Assembly: GCA_963812505.1 (NCBI GenBank)
Contig: CAWEVM010000020.1
Location: 1 to 64,000, forward strand
Origin: JAMXLO01 sp963812505
GTDB taxonomy: Bacteria; Pseudomonadota; Alphaproteobacteria; Acetobacterales; Acetobacteraceae
Direction of reading: 5' to 3'
DNA: 64,000 nt
Position 1 is the first letter of the stretch; the number at the start of each line of letters is the position of its first letter. This document shows, piece by piece, positions 23,995 through 34,389 of the stretch. The notes under the pieces were generated by a model. That model was not told the origin of the DNA. It saw only the letters and a list, made by a program, of their open reading frames with translations, and ran no database searches. Both the position numbers and the translations under genes were made by a program.

Positions 23995-24630
23995 CTAGCG
24001 GCGGATATATCGCTTGCAGCGGAGTGCCAGCAGATCGCGGAAGTGCGGCCGCATCCGGGCGGTCCAGGGCGTGTCGGCGGCCTTCTTCCAGGCGTCGCTG
24101 CGTGGAACGTCGAGCCCAGTCATGTGATACAGCGCCAGATACTTGCGCTCGCGGTCGGCGTCCGACGAACTGTAGCGGCGGGCGCACAGGACGCCCGGAA
24201 CCGCGCCCAGTTGCGGCAGATGTTCGGCATTGTACCATTCGTTGAACTCGGGTTCGGCGGCGGGATCGACATTCATCGAGGCCACCAGCAGCGCGCCGGC
24301 GCCCGCGGGAGCGGCGAGATCACCGGGCAGGAGCTGCTCGCCGGTGAAGCGCAGGATGCGCTTGGCCATCGCGGTGACGCGCTTGGTCCAGACCGAGGCG
24401 TTCTCGTAGCCGATCGCCTTGTAGGGCGCGCTTTGCAGGACGCCGTGCGACTCGAGATCATAGGTGGCGACGGCGAGGTTCGGATCCTCCTCACCGATCC
24501 AGCGTTCGGCGTTAATGAAGCCGGGGACACGCAGGCGCTCCGGGATGTGCTCCAGGTCGTACCAGTCGTGGAATTCGTCGGCGTGGGCTGTGGAGAAGTC
24601 GAACGAGGCGAACAGCAGACCCTTGGGCAT
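23995..24630 (-). CDS. Duplicated EthD/DUF4286-like dimeric alpha-beta barrel protein
   Basis: A 211-residue protein with two similar halves. The first has LLFASFDFSTAHADEFHDWY then DLEHIPERLRVPGFINAERW; the second has ALLVASMNVDPAAEPEFNEW then YNAEHLPQLGAVPGVLCARR. Each carries the WY-x-x-EH-x-P signature of EthD-like ferredoxin-fold proteins. Function is not known; relatives accompany oxidoreductases or act as small hydrolase-like subunits. Start ATG 24630, divergent from uvrB. Confidence 0.8.
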   Translation of the reverse strand: MPKGLLFASFDFSTAHADEFHDWYDLEHIPERLRVPGFINAERWIGEEDPNLAVATYDLESHGVLQSAPYKAIGYENASVWTKRVTAMAKRILRFTGEQLLPGDLAAPAGAGALLVASMNVDPAAEPEFNEWYNAEHLPQLGAVPGVLCARRYSSSDADRERKYLALYHMTGLDVPRSDAWKKAADTPWTARMRPHFRDLLALRCKRYIRR

Positions 24631-24704
24631 GGCTTCCTCCTGGCTTCTGGTTGGGACGATCCTGCCCCCTCGACGAGACGACGGAAATCCCCCATCTGTT
24701 GGCC

Positions 24705-26900
<2,196 letters not shown>

Positions 26901-26922
26901 GGTGCCGCGAAGCGTGACGCCG

Positions 26923-27156
26923 CTAGCCGGGCCGAATGCTGCCCGCGGGCGGCCATAGCCATACGCCATGGGTTGCGTTGTGGATCGCCTGCGGTGACGC
27001 CCGGCCGACACTACTGACGTCGCCGGTATGGTTGGCGTCGTGATAGCGGTAACCGTAGATGGCACCCTCCGCGCCAGCGTTGGGCGCGGGAGCGGCCGTG
27101 CATGCCGCGAGAGCGCTGCCACCAAACAGCACCAGATATCTGATCTTCACCATCAT
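26923..27156 (-). CDS. Small lipoprotein
   Basis: A 77-residue precursor with a type II signal peptide: MVKIRYLVLFGGSALAAC, where the lipobox is SALAAC, giving a mature lipoprotein of about 60 residues. The mature part has GAIYGYRYHDANHTGDVSS but no known domain. GGAG lies just upstream of the two adjacent start codons. It is 45 bases downstream of hldE on the same strand and converges with uvrB. Confidence 0.7.
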   Translation of the reverse strand: MMVKIRYLVLFGGSALAACTAAPAPNAGAEGAIYGYRYHDANHTGDVSSVGRASPQAIHNATHGVWLWPPAGSIRPG

Positions 27157-27201
27157 GGTCTCCGCGATCCTGCCGTCGTGTGTCCAGGCGCCTGGCCGCG
27201 C

Positions 27202-28692
27202 CTATGCCGGCGCGGGATCAGTCATCCGCCTGATCGTGCCGGTCGTGCTGTGTCCCGGCTGCAGCTCCACCAGCAGCACGTCGCCGCCCCAGCTTTGCAC
27301 CAGATCGGCGCCGACGACCTGGTCGATGCTGTAGTCCGCACCCTTGACCAACAGAGCAGGCCGCAACGCCTGGATCAGTTCCAACGGAGTGTCCTCGGCG
27401 AACAGCACCACCATGTCGACCGGCGACAGGGACGCCATCACCGTCGCCCGCGCGGTCTCGTTCTGCAACGGTCGCGTCGGTCCCTTCAGCCGCTTCACTG
27501 ATTGATCGGTATTCAAACCCACGATCAGCCTGTCACAGCGGGATCGAGACTCGGTCAACAGCCGCACATGCCCTGGATGGATCAGGTCGAAGCAGCCATT
27601 GGCGAAGCCCACCCGCAACCCCTGTGCCCGCCACGCCGCAGCACGTTGGACCGCCTCGTCGCGTGTGGCGATCTTGCGGCCAGTCGCCACGAGGTCCTCC
27701 AGATGCAGCACCCCGAGCAATTCGTCGCGGCCGACCGTTGCCGTGCCAGGCTTGCCCACGGCGATTCCTGCAGTGATGTTGGCGAGCATCGCCGCCTCGG
27801 GCAGTGCTGCGCCAGCACCGAGCGCCACCGCCAGCGCGGCCACCAGCGTATCGCCGGCGCCTGATACATCGGCGACCTCGCGCGCCCGCGTCGGCAGGTG
27901 CAATGGGGGCTCGTCGCGCCGCACCAGAGTGAGACCCTTGGCGGAGCGCGTCACCAGCACGGCCGCGCAACCGGCGTCATCCAGCGCACGGCGTCCCGCC
28001 CGGTCGGCCTCGCTGTCGTCGTCGGCCTCGATGCGGGTCGCCTGACGAACTTCATACTCATTCGGCGTCAGGACCGTCGCGCCACGATAGCTGGCGAAAT
28101 CCATCCGCTTCGGGTCGGCGATCACCATGCAACCGGATGACTGGCATTGCGCCAGGACGGCGCGCAACACCGGATCGCTGAGTACGCCTTTGGCGTAATC
28201 GGACAGCACCACCACGTTGGCCGTCCGCAGCGCATAACAGAAGCGCTGGACCACACGATCCGCAGTCGTGTCGTCGATTGATGCTGCCGTCTCCTCATCG
28301 AGCCGCAGCAACTGGTGAGTACCAACCATGAAACGGGTCTTGGCGGTGGTCGGCCGCCCGGCGGCAGTGACGAGGTGCGGGATGATGTCGCTGCTTTCCA
28401 GCAGTTGCGCCAGCTCCGCGCCTTCCGCGTCGTCGCCGATGACGCCGACCAGCGCGACCTGGCCGCCGAGGGTCGCGACGTTCAGGGCGACGTTCGCCGC
28501 ACCGCCAACAGTCGCCCGCCTGGCATCGGGCCGCAGCACCGGGATGGGTGCCTCCGGTGAAAGGCGGCTGGCACTGCCGCTGACATAACGGTCGAGCATG
28601 ACGTCGCCGAGTACCAGCACGCGTGCATCGCCAAAGCGTCGAACGACCTGCGCCAGTTCCGTATCGGCGCTCTGCCCAGCCACCACGTCCAT
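27202..28692 (-). CDS. hldE: Bifunctional heptose 7-phosphate kinase / heptose 1-phosphate adenylyltransferase
   Basis: A 496-residue two-domain enzyme that makes ADP-heptose for the LPS inner core. The ribokinase-like domain (about 20-320) has RVLVLGDVMLDRYVSG, VGGAANVALNVATLGG and the catalytic-base motif VSGAGDTLVAALAVAL. The nucleotidyltransferase domain (about 350-490) begins VGFANGCFDLIHPGHVRLL, with the HxGH motif, and includes LKGPTRPLQ. Length is standard. It diverges from cysQ. Confidence 0.96.
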   Translation of the reverse strand: MDVVAGQSADTELAQVVRRFGDARVLVLGDVMLDRYVSGSASRLSPEAPIPVLRPDARRATVGGAANVALNVATLGGQVALVGVIGDDAEGAELAQLLESSDIIPHLVTAAGRPTTAKTRFMVGTHQLLRLDEETAASIDDTTADRVVQRFCYALRTANVVVLSDYAKGVLSDPVLRAVLAQCQSSGCMVIADPKRMDFASYRGATVLTPNEYEVRQATRIEADDDSEADRAGRRALDDAGCAAVLVTRSAKGLTLVRRDEPPLHLPTRAREVADVSGAGDTLVAALAVALGAGAALPEAAMLANITAGIAVGKPGTATVGRDELLGVLHLEDLVATGRKIATRDEAVQRAAAWRAQGLRVGFANGCFDLIHPGHVRLLTESRSRCDRLIVGLNTDQSVKRLKGPTRPLQNETARATVMASLSPVDMVVLFAEDTPLELIQALRPALLVKGADYSIDQVVGADLVQSWGGDVLLVELQPGHSTTGTIRRMTDPAPA

Positions 28693-28834
28693 GCGCTACT
28701 CATATCACGCTTGCCGAGGCTATGCGCAACGACTGCCGCCGGGGCAATCCTGTGGGCGGGCGTCCCTCAACTCTGTGGCGGCCGACCGGCGGCCGCGCGT
28801 TGCCACCCTGGCGTGCGACCGGTATGAGCCACGG

Positions 28835-29599
28835 ATGGACGATGATGCGCTGATCGAACTTGCTGCCGCGCTGGCGCTTGATGCCAGTGTCGCAATTCTG
28901 GACGTTCGCCGGCGCGGCTTCGACGTCGTCCGCAAGGAGGACCGCTCGCCGGTGACAGAGGCAGATCACGCGGCGGAGGCGATCATCGTCGCGGGCCTTC
29001 GCCATGCGGTGCCAGGCATTCCGGTGATCGCCGAGGAGGAAGCGGCCGCAGGCCGCATCACCGAGCCGACCGAGCAATACTGGTTGGTCGACCCGCTCGA
29101 TGGCACGCGTGAATTTGCCGCCGGCAATGATGAGTTTGCCGTCAACATCGGCCTGGTGCGCGGTGGCGTGCCCGCGCTCGGTGTGGTGGCGATCCCGGCC
29201 ACCGGCGAACTGTTCGCCGGGATCGTCGGACGCGGCGCGTGGAAGCGAGTCGGCGCGACGCAAACCGTGGTCAGTGCGCGGCTTCCGCCGGAGGAAGGGC
29301 TGACGGTTCTGGCCAGCCGCTATCACGGCAGCAGCACGCGACTCGACGATTTCCTGCGCGACAAACGCGTGGCGAAGGTGATCAATTTTGGTTCGAGCGT
29401 GAAATTCTGCCGACTGGCAGAGGGTATCGCCGACCTGTATCCGCGCTTTGGCCGCACGATGGAGTGGGACACCTGCGCGCCGCAGGCGGTGCTCGAGGCG
29501 GCCGGCGGCACTCTTCGCACGTTCGATGGCGCTGCACTGCGCTACGGCAAGCCGGCTTGGGAGAACCCGCACTTCGTTTGCACGGGGCGATTGCCCTAG
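28835..29599 (+). CDS. cysQ: 3'(2'),5'-bisphosphate nucleotidase (inositol monophosphatase family)
   Basis: A 254-residue metal-dependent phosphatase that hydrolyses the sulfate-assimilation by-product PAP. Family motifs are EEEAAAGR, WLVDPLDGTREF (Asp ligands) and, near the C terminus, FGRTMEWDTCAPQAVLEAAG. FGSSVKFCRLAEGIADLYPR is typical of CysQ rather than inositol phosphatase. ATG 28835 is used because earlier in-frame codons overlap the hldE start region and encode an atypical N terminus. Confidence 0.9.
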   Translation: MDDDALIELAAALALDASVAILDVRRRGFDVVRKEDRSPVTEADHAAEAIIVAGLRHAVPGIPVIAEEEAAAGRITEPTEQYWLVDPLDGTREFAAGNDEFAVNIGLVRGGVPALGVVAIPATGELFAGIVGRGAWKRVGATQTVVSARLPPEEGLTVLASRYHGSSTRLDDFLRDKRVAKVINFGSSVKFCRLAEGIADLYPRFGRTMEWDTCAPQAVLEAAGGTLRTFDGAALRYGKPAWENPHFVCTGRLP

Positions 29600-30145
29600 C
29601 GAGGCGCGGGGATCGATCCAGTGCTTCGGCCAGGTAGCCTGCGATAACCCGAAGGCGGGATGCTCTGTGCCGCGTCAGCGAGCAGTCGAGTAGATACTTC
29701 GATGAATCCGCGAGCCGGCTGGTCCAGATCGACAATCAGCATGATCACCACGGCCACCATCAGGGACATCATCAACGTGGCGACGCGCCCTCGCGTTCCG
29801 CGCCCGCCGGCCTGATAACCAGTGAAACCCATCGCCACGACCGACAAACCGATAAGGTGGCAGCGATTGTGGTGCCGTCGCGGTCACCGCGACGGCCTCC
29901 TTCCAGAGCCTGGCTTGCAGGTCCAGAGAGCGGGTGATGTCCCGTTCGAGTTTCGCCGGGTCGTAGGGGACACCAAGACCGATCCGCATGTCGGTGAAAT
30001 CGCGGAGCATGCTCAGAATTGGCTTTTGCGCTGTCTCCGGCAGCATGAGCGCGAAGTTGGCGGTGCTGCCGATGGCATTAGCCTCTCCCAGAACCAGAGT
30101 ACGTCGCGCGTCGAAGCGGGACAGCGACAGCGAGAAGCCACACCG
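29596..30145 (-). pseudogene. Decayed DUF4239 (bestrophin-like) membrane protein
   Basis: Two pieces in different frames. The 5' piece reads GFSLSLSRFDARRTLVLGEA, then MLPETAQKPILSMLRDFTDM and LDLQARLWKEAVAVTATAPQ, from about 30133 down to 29858. The 3' piece reads LSVVAMGFTGYQAGG, then MMSLMVAVVIMLIVDLDQPA and a terminal STRLLADAAQ, ending at 29596. The first membrane helices are absent, with a stop just upstream of GFSLSLS. About 35 residues normally between the pieces are missing together with a frame change. It is a remnant; no function is expected. The rest of the 718-base interval between cysQ and the cyclase gene shows nothing else I can support. Confidence 0.65.
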
Positions 30146-30317
30146 GGATGCGGGCTAAAACGGCGATGGCCACCGCGCGGCGGCAGCTCTGTCCCGCTCG
30201 CTGGCCAAGTCGCCTCGCCTCGCTCGTCGACCGCCACTGACCTGGCAATGGTCGCTCAGCACTCATTCCTGGAAGTCTACGGCAGACAACCGGCTCAGCG
30301 GCAGCTAGCAATTCGCC

Positions 30318-32198
30318 ATGCTGCAAAAATCAGCGTCGATCGCGATCCTGGGGCGCGAGGGGCGGCCCGTTCTCCTGGGGCTGATTCTCCTGGTTGTGTT
30401 GCTGGCCATGTGGGCGTTCTCACCAGGCGCCGCGCGCCATGCGCTTCGCGAGCGAGCGCTCGATCTCCTGTTGCCGTTGCTGTCACGGCAACCCCCAGGA
30501 GCACCGGACGTGGTCATAGTTGATATCGACCGCGCCGCGCTTGCCCGCTTCGGGCCGTGGCCATGGCCGCGCCATCACATGGGGGAGCTGGTTTCGGCCG
30601 CGGCAGCCGGGCAGCCTGACGTATTGGCGCTCGACATATTGTTCGCCGGACCAGATCGATTTTCAGCGGACGGTGATGCTGCGCTGGCGCGCGCCCTCTC
30701 GGCGGCCCCGTCGCTGCTTGGGTTCGTCCTGGACACCGCGAATTCGGGCTACGACCTGCCCGCAACGCCAATCCTGTTCCGCGCCCCAATTTCATTGCCT
30801 GGGCTGTGGCGGGCCAACGGCGCCGTAGGCCCGATACCGACACTTGCGAACGCCGCGCAGGGGATCGGTGCGCTGGTCGCCGCCGCCGATCCGGATGGTC
30901 CAATCCGTCGGGTTCCTTTGCTGGTGCTGGCTGGCGCGACGGTTCGGCCGGGTCTGGCCGTTGAGGCGATCCGGCTTGCGAAAGGTGCGGCCGCGTTGGT
31001 GATCGATGCCAGAGGGATGTTGATGGTTGGCCCACTCGCTCTGCCGCTCGGCCGCGATGCAATGCTGCGCCTTGCGGGATTGTCAGCAGTGCCGGTCATT
31101 CCGGCCGCAAGGCTGATCGACGATCCCGCGGCCCGCACAACGTTGACCGGGCGGATTGTGCTGATCGGCAGCAGCGCCCCCGAGGTCGGCGGCCTGCGCG
31201 TCACGCCCACTTCGCCGGCGACACCCTCGGTGCAAATTCAAGCGGCGGCCATCGAGGCAATCCTAGGGGGTCAGGTATTCACTCGGCCTGTCTGGGTTGA
31301 GTTCGCCGAACCCGCCGGCGCTGGACTGCTCGGCGTCTTTTGTCTAGTGATCGCCGCGCGACTGCGGCCTGTCGCCGCAACACTGCTTGCACTGTTTCTC
31401 TGTTTGGCCTGGACCGCCGTGGCGGCCGCGGCCGTTCCAGGCCTTGGCGTTCTGGTGGATCCTGCCGGTCCTCCGATCGTCGCCATCGTCACCTTTGCAT
31501 CGGCCGCAATTGCTCGCTTTGCACGCGATGAATGGCGCGCACGTTTGCTGCGCCTGAGCTTCGAACAGCACCTTGCGCCTGAGGTGGTGCGCCGCATCGC
31601 CGCCGATCCAGCCGCACTGCGCCTGCGCGGTGAGATGCGCGAGGTCACCGCGCTGTTCACCGACATCGAAGGCTTCACCAGCTTGACCGAGCGCGCCGAA
31701 CCAGCTGACCTCGTCGCGTTGCTCGACGCCTATTTCGACGTCGCCACAGGCATCATCACAGACCGCGGCGGCATGATCGACAAGATCGTCGGTGATGCGA
31801 TCCACGCGATCTTCAATGCGCCGTTCGCGCTGGAAGACCATCCGCAGCAAGCCGTCGCGAGCGCGCTTGCGTTACTCGATGCCACCGAAGGCGTGCGGCG
31901 TTCGCCCCTTGGTGAGCGACTGAAGCTCGGCCGTACGCGGGTGGGGATCGAGACCGGGCCGGCCATCGTCGGTGACGTCGGAGGCAGCCGCAAGCTCGAC
32001 TACACCGCCCACGGGAATGCGATCAATGCGGCGGCGCGGCTGGAGGCGGCGAACAAGGATCTGGGCTCCGCCATCTGCATTGGACCTGTCACTGCGTCGC
32101 GTCTCGATCCTGCGACGCTCCGCCCGATAGGCACGCTCACTCTGCGTGGCCAGAGCGGTGAGATAACCGTATATACGCCAGCTTCGATCACTGATTGA
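30318..32198 (+). CDS. CHASE2-domain class III adenylate cyclase
   Basis: A 626-residue membrane sensor enzyme. An N-terminal membrane segment is followed by a periplasmic CHASE2 domain (about 50-320, with DVVIVDIDRAALARFGPWPW and LTGRIVLIGSSAPEVGGLR). Three further membrane helices (about 335-410) lead to a cytoplasmic class III cyclase domain with metal Asp sites in EVTALFTDIEGFTSL and IVGDAIHAIFNAP. RKLDYTAHGNAINAAARLE is typical of ATP-using enzymes. It should convert ATP to cAMP in response to an external signal. It converges on a FecR-domain gene, and the last 11 bases of the two genes overlap. Confidence 0.92.
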   Translation: MLQKSASIAILGREGRPVLLGLILLVVLLAMWAFSPGAARHALRERALDLLLPLLSRQPPGAPDVVIVDIDRAALARFGPWPWPRHHMGELVSAAAAGQPDVLALDILFAGPDRFSADGDAALARALSAAPSLLGFVLDTANSGYDLPATPILFRAPISLPGLWRANGAVGPIPTLANAAQGIGALVAAADPDGPIRRVPLLVLAGATVRPGLAVEAIRLAKGAAALVIDARGMLMVGPLALPLGRDAMLRLAGLSAVPVIPAARLIDDPAARTTLTGRIVLIGSSAPEVGGLRVTPTSPATPSVQIQAAAIEAILGGQVFTRPVWVEFAEPAGAGLLGVFCLVIAARLRPVAATLLALFLCLAWTAVAAAAVPGLGVLVDPAGPPIVAIVTFASAAIARFARDEWRARLLRLSFEQHLAPEVVRRIAADPAALRLRGEMREVTALFTDIEGFTSLTERAEPADLVALLDAYFDVATGIITDRGGMIDKIVGDAIHAIFNAPFALEDHPQQAVASALALLDATEGVRRSPLGERLKLGRTRVGIETGPAIVGDVGGSRKLDYTAHGNAINAAARLEAANKDLGSAICIGPVTASRLDPATLRPIGTLTLRGQSGEITVYTPASITD

Positions 32199-32811
32199 CC
32201 GAGGCCATCGCTCTGGCGATGCGGGCTGCGCCCCAGGGGTGCGGCATCGTCGGCTCGGCGCCGGGTCGCGCGATATCGGCGCCCAACCCGCTCGTCAGCA
32301 CAACTGCGATGTTCACCCCCACAACCGTCACCGCGCCGCGTCCGACAAACACGCCGAAGACCCCGTCGCTGGGTCCGGCAAAGAAGCGAGTGTCGCGCAC
32401 CGCCACCAGGCCGAAGGGTCCGCGCACCGTCACGTCGCTGGGGCCTTTCTGCGGATCGTGGTCGTAGATCATTCCACCGCTGTCCAGCACAAGCACGCCA
32501 CCCGCATTCACCAAGAACCGGTCGATGCGCAGCCGCGCTTCTGCTCCGAGCTTCACCTGGGTCGCAGTTCCGAGTTGCATGCCAAGTGCCGACTGGGCCC
32601 CGGTGCTGACGGTGTCGCCGACGAATACCTCGGCGGCAGGCGCCAGGGACCGGCGTGCGACGGCCGTCTGCGCGTAGCATTCGCCGCGCGAACTCTGCAC
32701 CTCGCCGGCTGGTTCAGCGGCCGAGACGCCAGACGCGGCGGCACACGCGGAAGCCAATCCGCCGATAAGGAAGCGTCGCGGAATCCGGTTCAACATTGGC
32801 CCCTTTTTCAT
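32188..32811 (-). CDS. Exported FecR-domain protein
   Basis: About 207 residues with a twin-Arg-like export signal (IPRRFLIGGLASACAAASG). A FecR domain follows: EVFVGDTVSTGAQSALGMQL, TQVKLGAEARLRIDRFLV, then GPFGLVAVRDTRFFAGPSDG. FecR folds occur in periplasmic sensing or scaffold proteins; this one lacks the cytoplasmic anti-sigma part. ATG 32811 is used; ATG 32796 is also possible. FecR proteins often accompany CHASE2 cyclases, which fits its tail-to-tail partner here, though the pairing in this genome is inferred. Confidence 0.82.
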   Translation of the reverse strand: MKKGPMLNRIPRRFLIGGLASACAAASGVSAAEPAGEVQSSRGECYAQTAVARRSLAPAAEVFVGDTVSTGAQSALGMQLGTATQVKLGAEARLRIDRFLVNAGGVLVLDSGGMIYDHDPQKGPSDVTVRGPFGLVAVRDTRFFAGPSDGVFGVFVGRGAVTVVGVNIAVVLTSGLGADIARPGAEPTMPHPWGAARIARAMASVNQ

Positions 32812-32925
32812 GCCAACTGTGCAGCCGATCAACGGTAGGGGTATCTGGTCTGATAACCGGAACAACAAAGTTGGCGAAATTTGTATGCAATATCGGAATG
32901 ACTCGCGCTCCGGCGATAGTGGGTA

Positions 32926-34386
32926 CTAGCTCGTAGCAGCGAGCGCGCGCTTCAGAGTGTCGTTTACCAGCGCGGGGTTGCCCTTGCCGGCCATCGCCTT
33001 CATCACCTGGCCAACGAAGAAGCCGAACAGCTTGTCGCGGCCGGCCTTGTATTCCGCCACCTTGTCGGCGTTCGCCGCCAGCACCTGGGCAACCGCCGCA
33101 TCGATCGCGCCGGTGTCGGTCACCTGACGCAGGCCTCTCGCTTCGACGATAGCAGCGGGATCGTCGCCTGTCTCGACCATCGCCTCGAACACCTCCTTGG
33201 CGATGCGGCCGCTGATCGTGCTGTCGGCGATCAGGTCGAGCAGCTTGCCAAGCGATGTGGCAGACACTGGACTGTCGGCGATTGTGCGGCCGGCGCGGTT
33301 CAGCGCGGCGAACAGATCGCCGGTCACCCAGTTGGCGGCGATCTTCGCATCGCGGCCCTTCGCCACCGTTTCGTAGTAGTCGGCCGTTGCCTGCTCGGCC
33401 ACCAGCACACCGGCGTCATAGGCCGTCAGCCGGTAATCGCACATGAAGCGTCGCTTCTTCGCATCCGGCAGTTCCGGCAGCTTCGACTTCAACTCGGCTA
33501 CCCACGCCTCATTGAGCACCAGCGGCAGCAGATCCGGTTCGGGAAAATAGCGGTAATCGTGCGCATCCTCCTTGCTGCGCATCGAGCGCGTGATGCCACG
33601 AGCATGTTCGAACAGCCGCGTCTCCTGCTCGACCGCACCACCCGATTCCCATACTTCGACCTGCCGTTTCGCCTCTGCCTCAATCGCCTGTGTGACGAAG
33701 CGGATCGAGTTGACGTTCTTGACTTCGCAGCGCGTGCGGTACGGCTCGCCGTGCTTACGCACTGACACGTTGACGTCGGCACGCATAGAGCCTTCCTCCA
33801 TGTTGCCGTCGCAGGTGCCGAGGTAGCGCAGAATGGAACGCAGCTTGCGCAGATAGGCACCAGCTTCCTCAGGCGAACGGATGTCGGGTTCCGATACGAT
33901 CTCCATGAGCGCCACCCCGGCACGATTGAGGTCGATGTACGACTTGGTCGGATGCTGATCGTGCAGCGACTTTCCGGCGTCCTGTTCAAGGTGCAGGCGC
34001 GTAATACCGATCTCGCGCGTGGAGCCGTCAGCAAGCTCGATCTCGACCTTGCCCTCGCCAACGATCGGATGCTGATACTGGCTGATCTGATAGCCGGCCG
34101 GCAGATCGGCGTAGAAGTAGTTCTTGCGATCGAACCGGCTGACCATGTGGATGCGCGCGTTCAGGCCGAGGCCCGTGCGTACTGCCTGCGCCACGCACTC
34201 GCGGTTGATCACCGGCAGCATGCCGGGGAACGCGGCATCGACGAAGCTCACCTGCGTGTTAGGCGGCGCGCCGAAATCGGTAGCGGCTCCCGAGAACAGC
34301 TTGGCCTTGCTGATCACCTGCGCATGGACTTCAAGGCCCACAACGACTTCCCAGGCGCCGGTCGAGCCTTCGATTGCATAGGACAT
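32926..34386 (-). CDS. gatB: Asp-tRNA(Asn)/Glu-tRNA(Gln) amidotransferase subunit B
   Basis: A 486-residue kinase/tRNA-binding subunit of GatCAB. It has WEVVVGLEVHAQVISKAKLF at the N terminus, DLPAGYQISQYQHPIVGEG and MRADVNVSVRKHG, and a C-terminal YqeY-like tail domain (SGRIAKEVFEAMVETGDDPA). It phosphorylates the misacylated Glu-tRNA(Gln) or Asp-tRNA(Asn) carboxylate for amidation. It lies three bases after gatA and closes the gatCAB operon. Confidence 0.97.
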   Translation of the reverse strand: MSYAIEGSTGAWEVVVGLEVHAQVISKAKLFSGAATDFGAPPNTQVSFVDAAFPGMLPVINRECVAQAVRTGLGLNARIHMVSRFDRKNYFYADLPAGYQISQYQHPIVGEGKVEIELADGSTREIGITRLHLEQDAGKSLHDQHPTKSYIDLNRAGVALMEIVSEPDIRSPEEAGAYLRKLRSILRYLGTCDGNMEEGSMRADVNVSVRKHGEPYRTRCEVKNVNSIRFVTQAIEAEAKRQVEVWESGGAVEQETRLFEHARGITRSMRSKEDAHDYRYFPEPDLLPLVLNEAWVAELKSKLPELPDAKKRRFMCDYRLTAYDAGVLVAEQATADYYETVAKGRDAKIAANWVTGDLFAALNRAGRTIADSPVSATSLGKLLDLIADSTISGRIAKEVFEAMVETGDDPAAIVEARGLRQVTDTGAIDAAVAQVLAANADKVAEYKAGRDKLFGFFVGQVMKAMAGKGNPALVNDTLKRALAATS

Positions 34387-34389
34387 CGT

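Noticed and set aside
24631..24704. SOS (LexA) box before uvrB
   Set aside because: No GTTC-N7-GTTC or GAAC-N7-GAAC pattern is present in the 74 bases.
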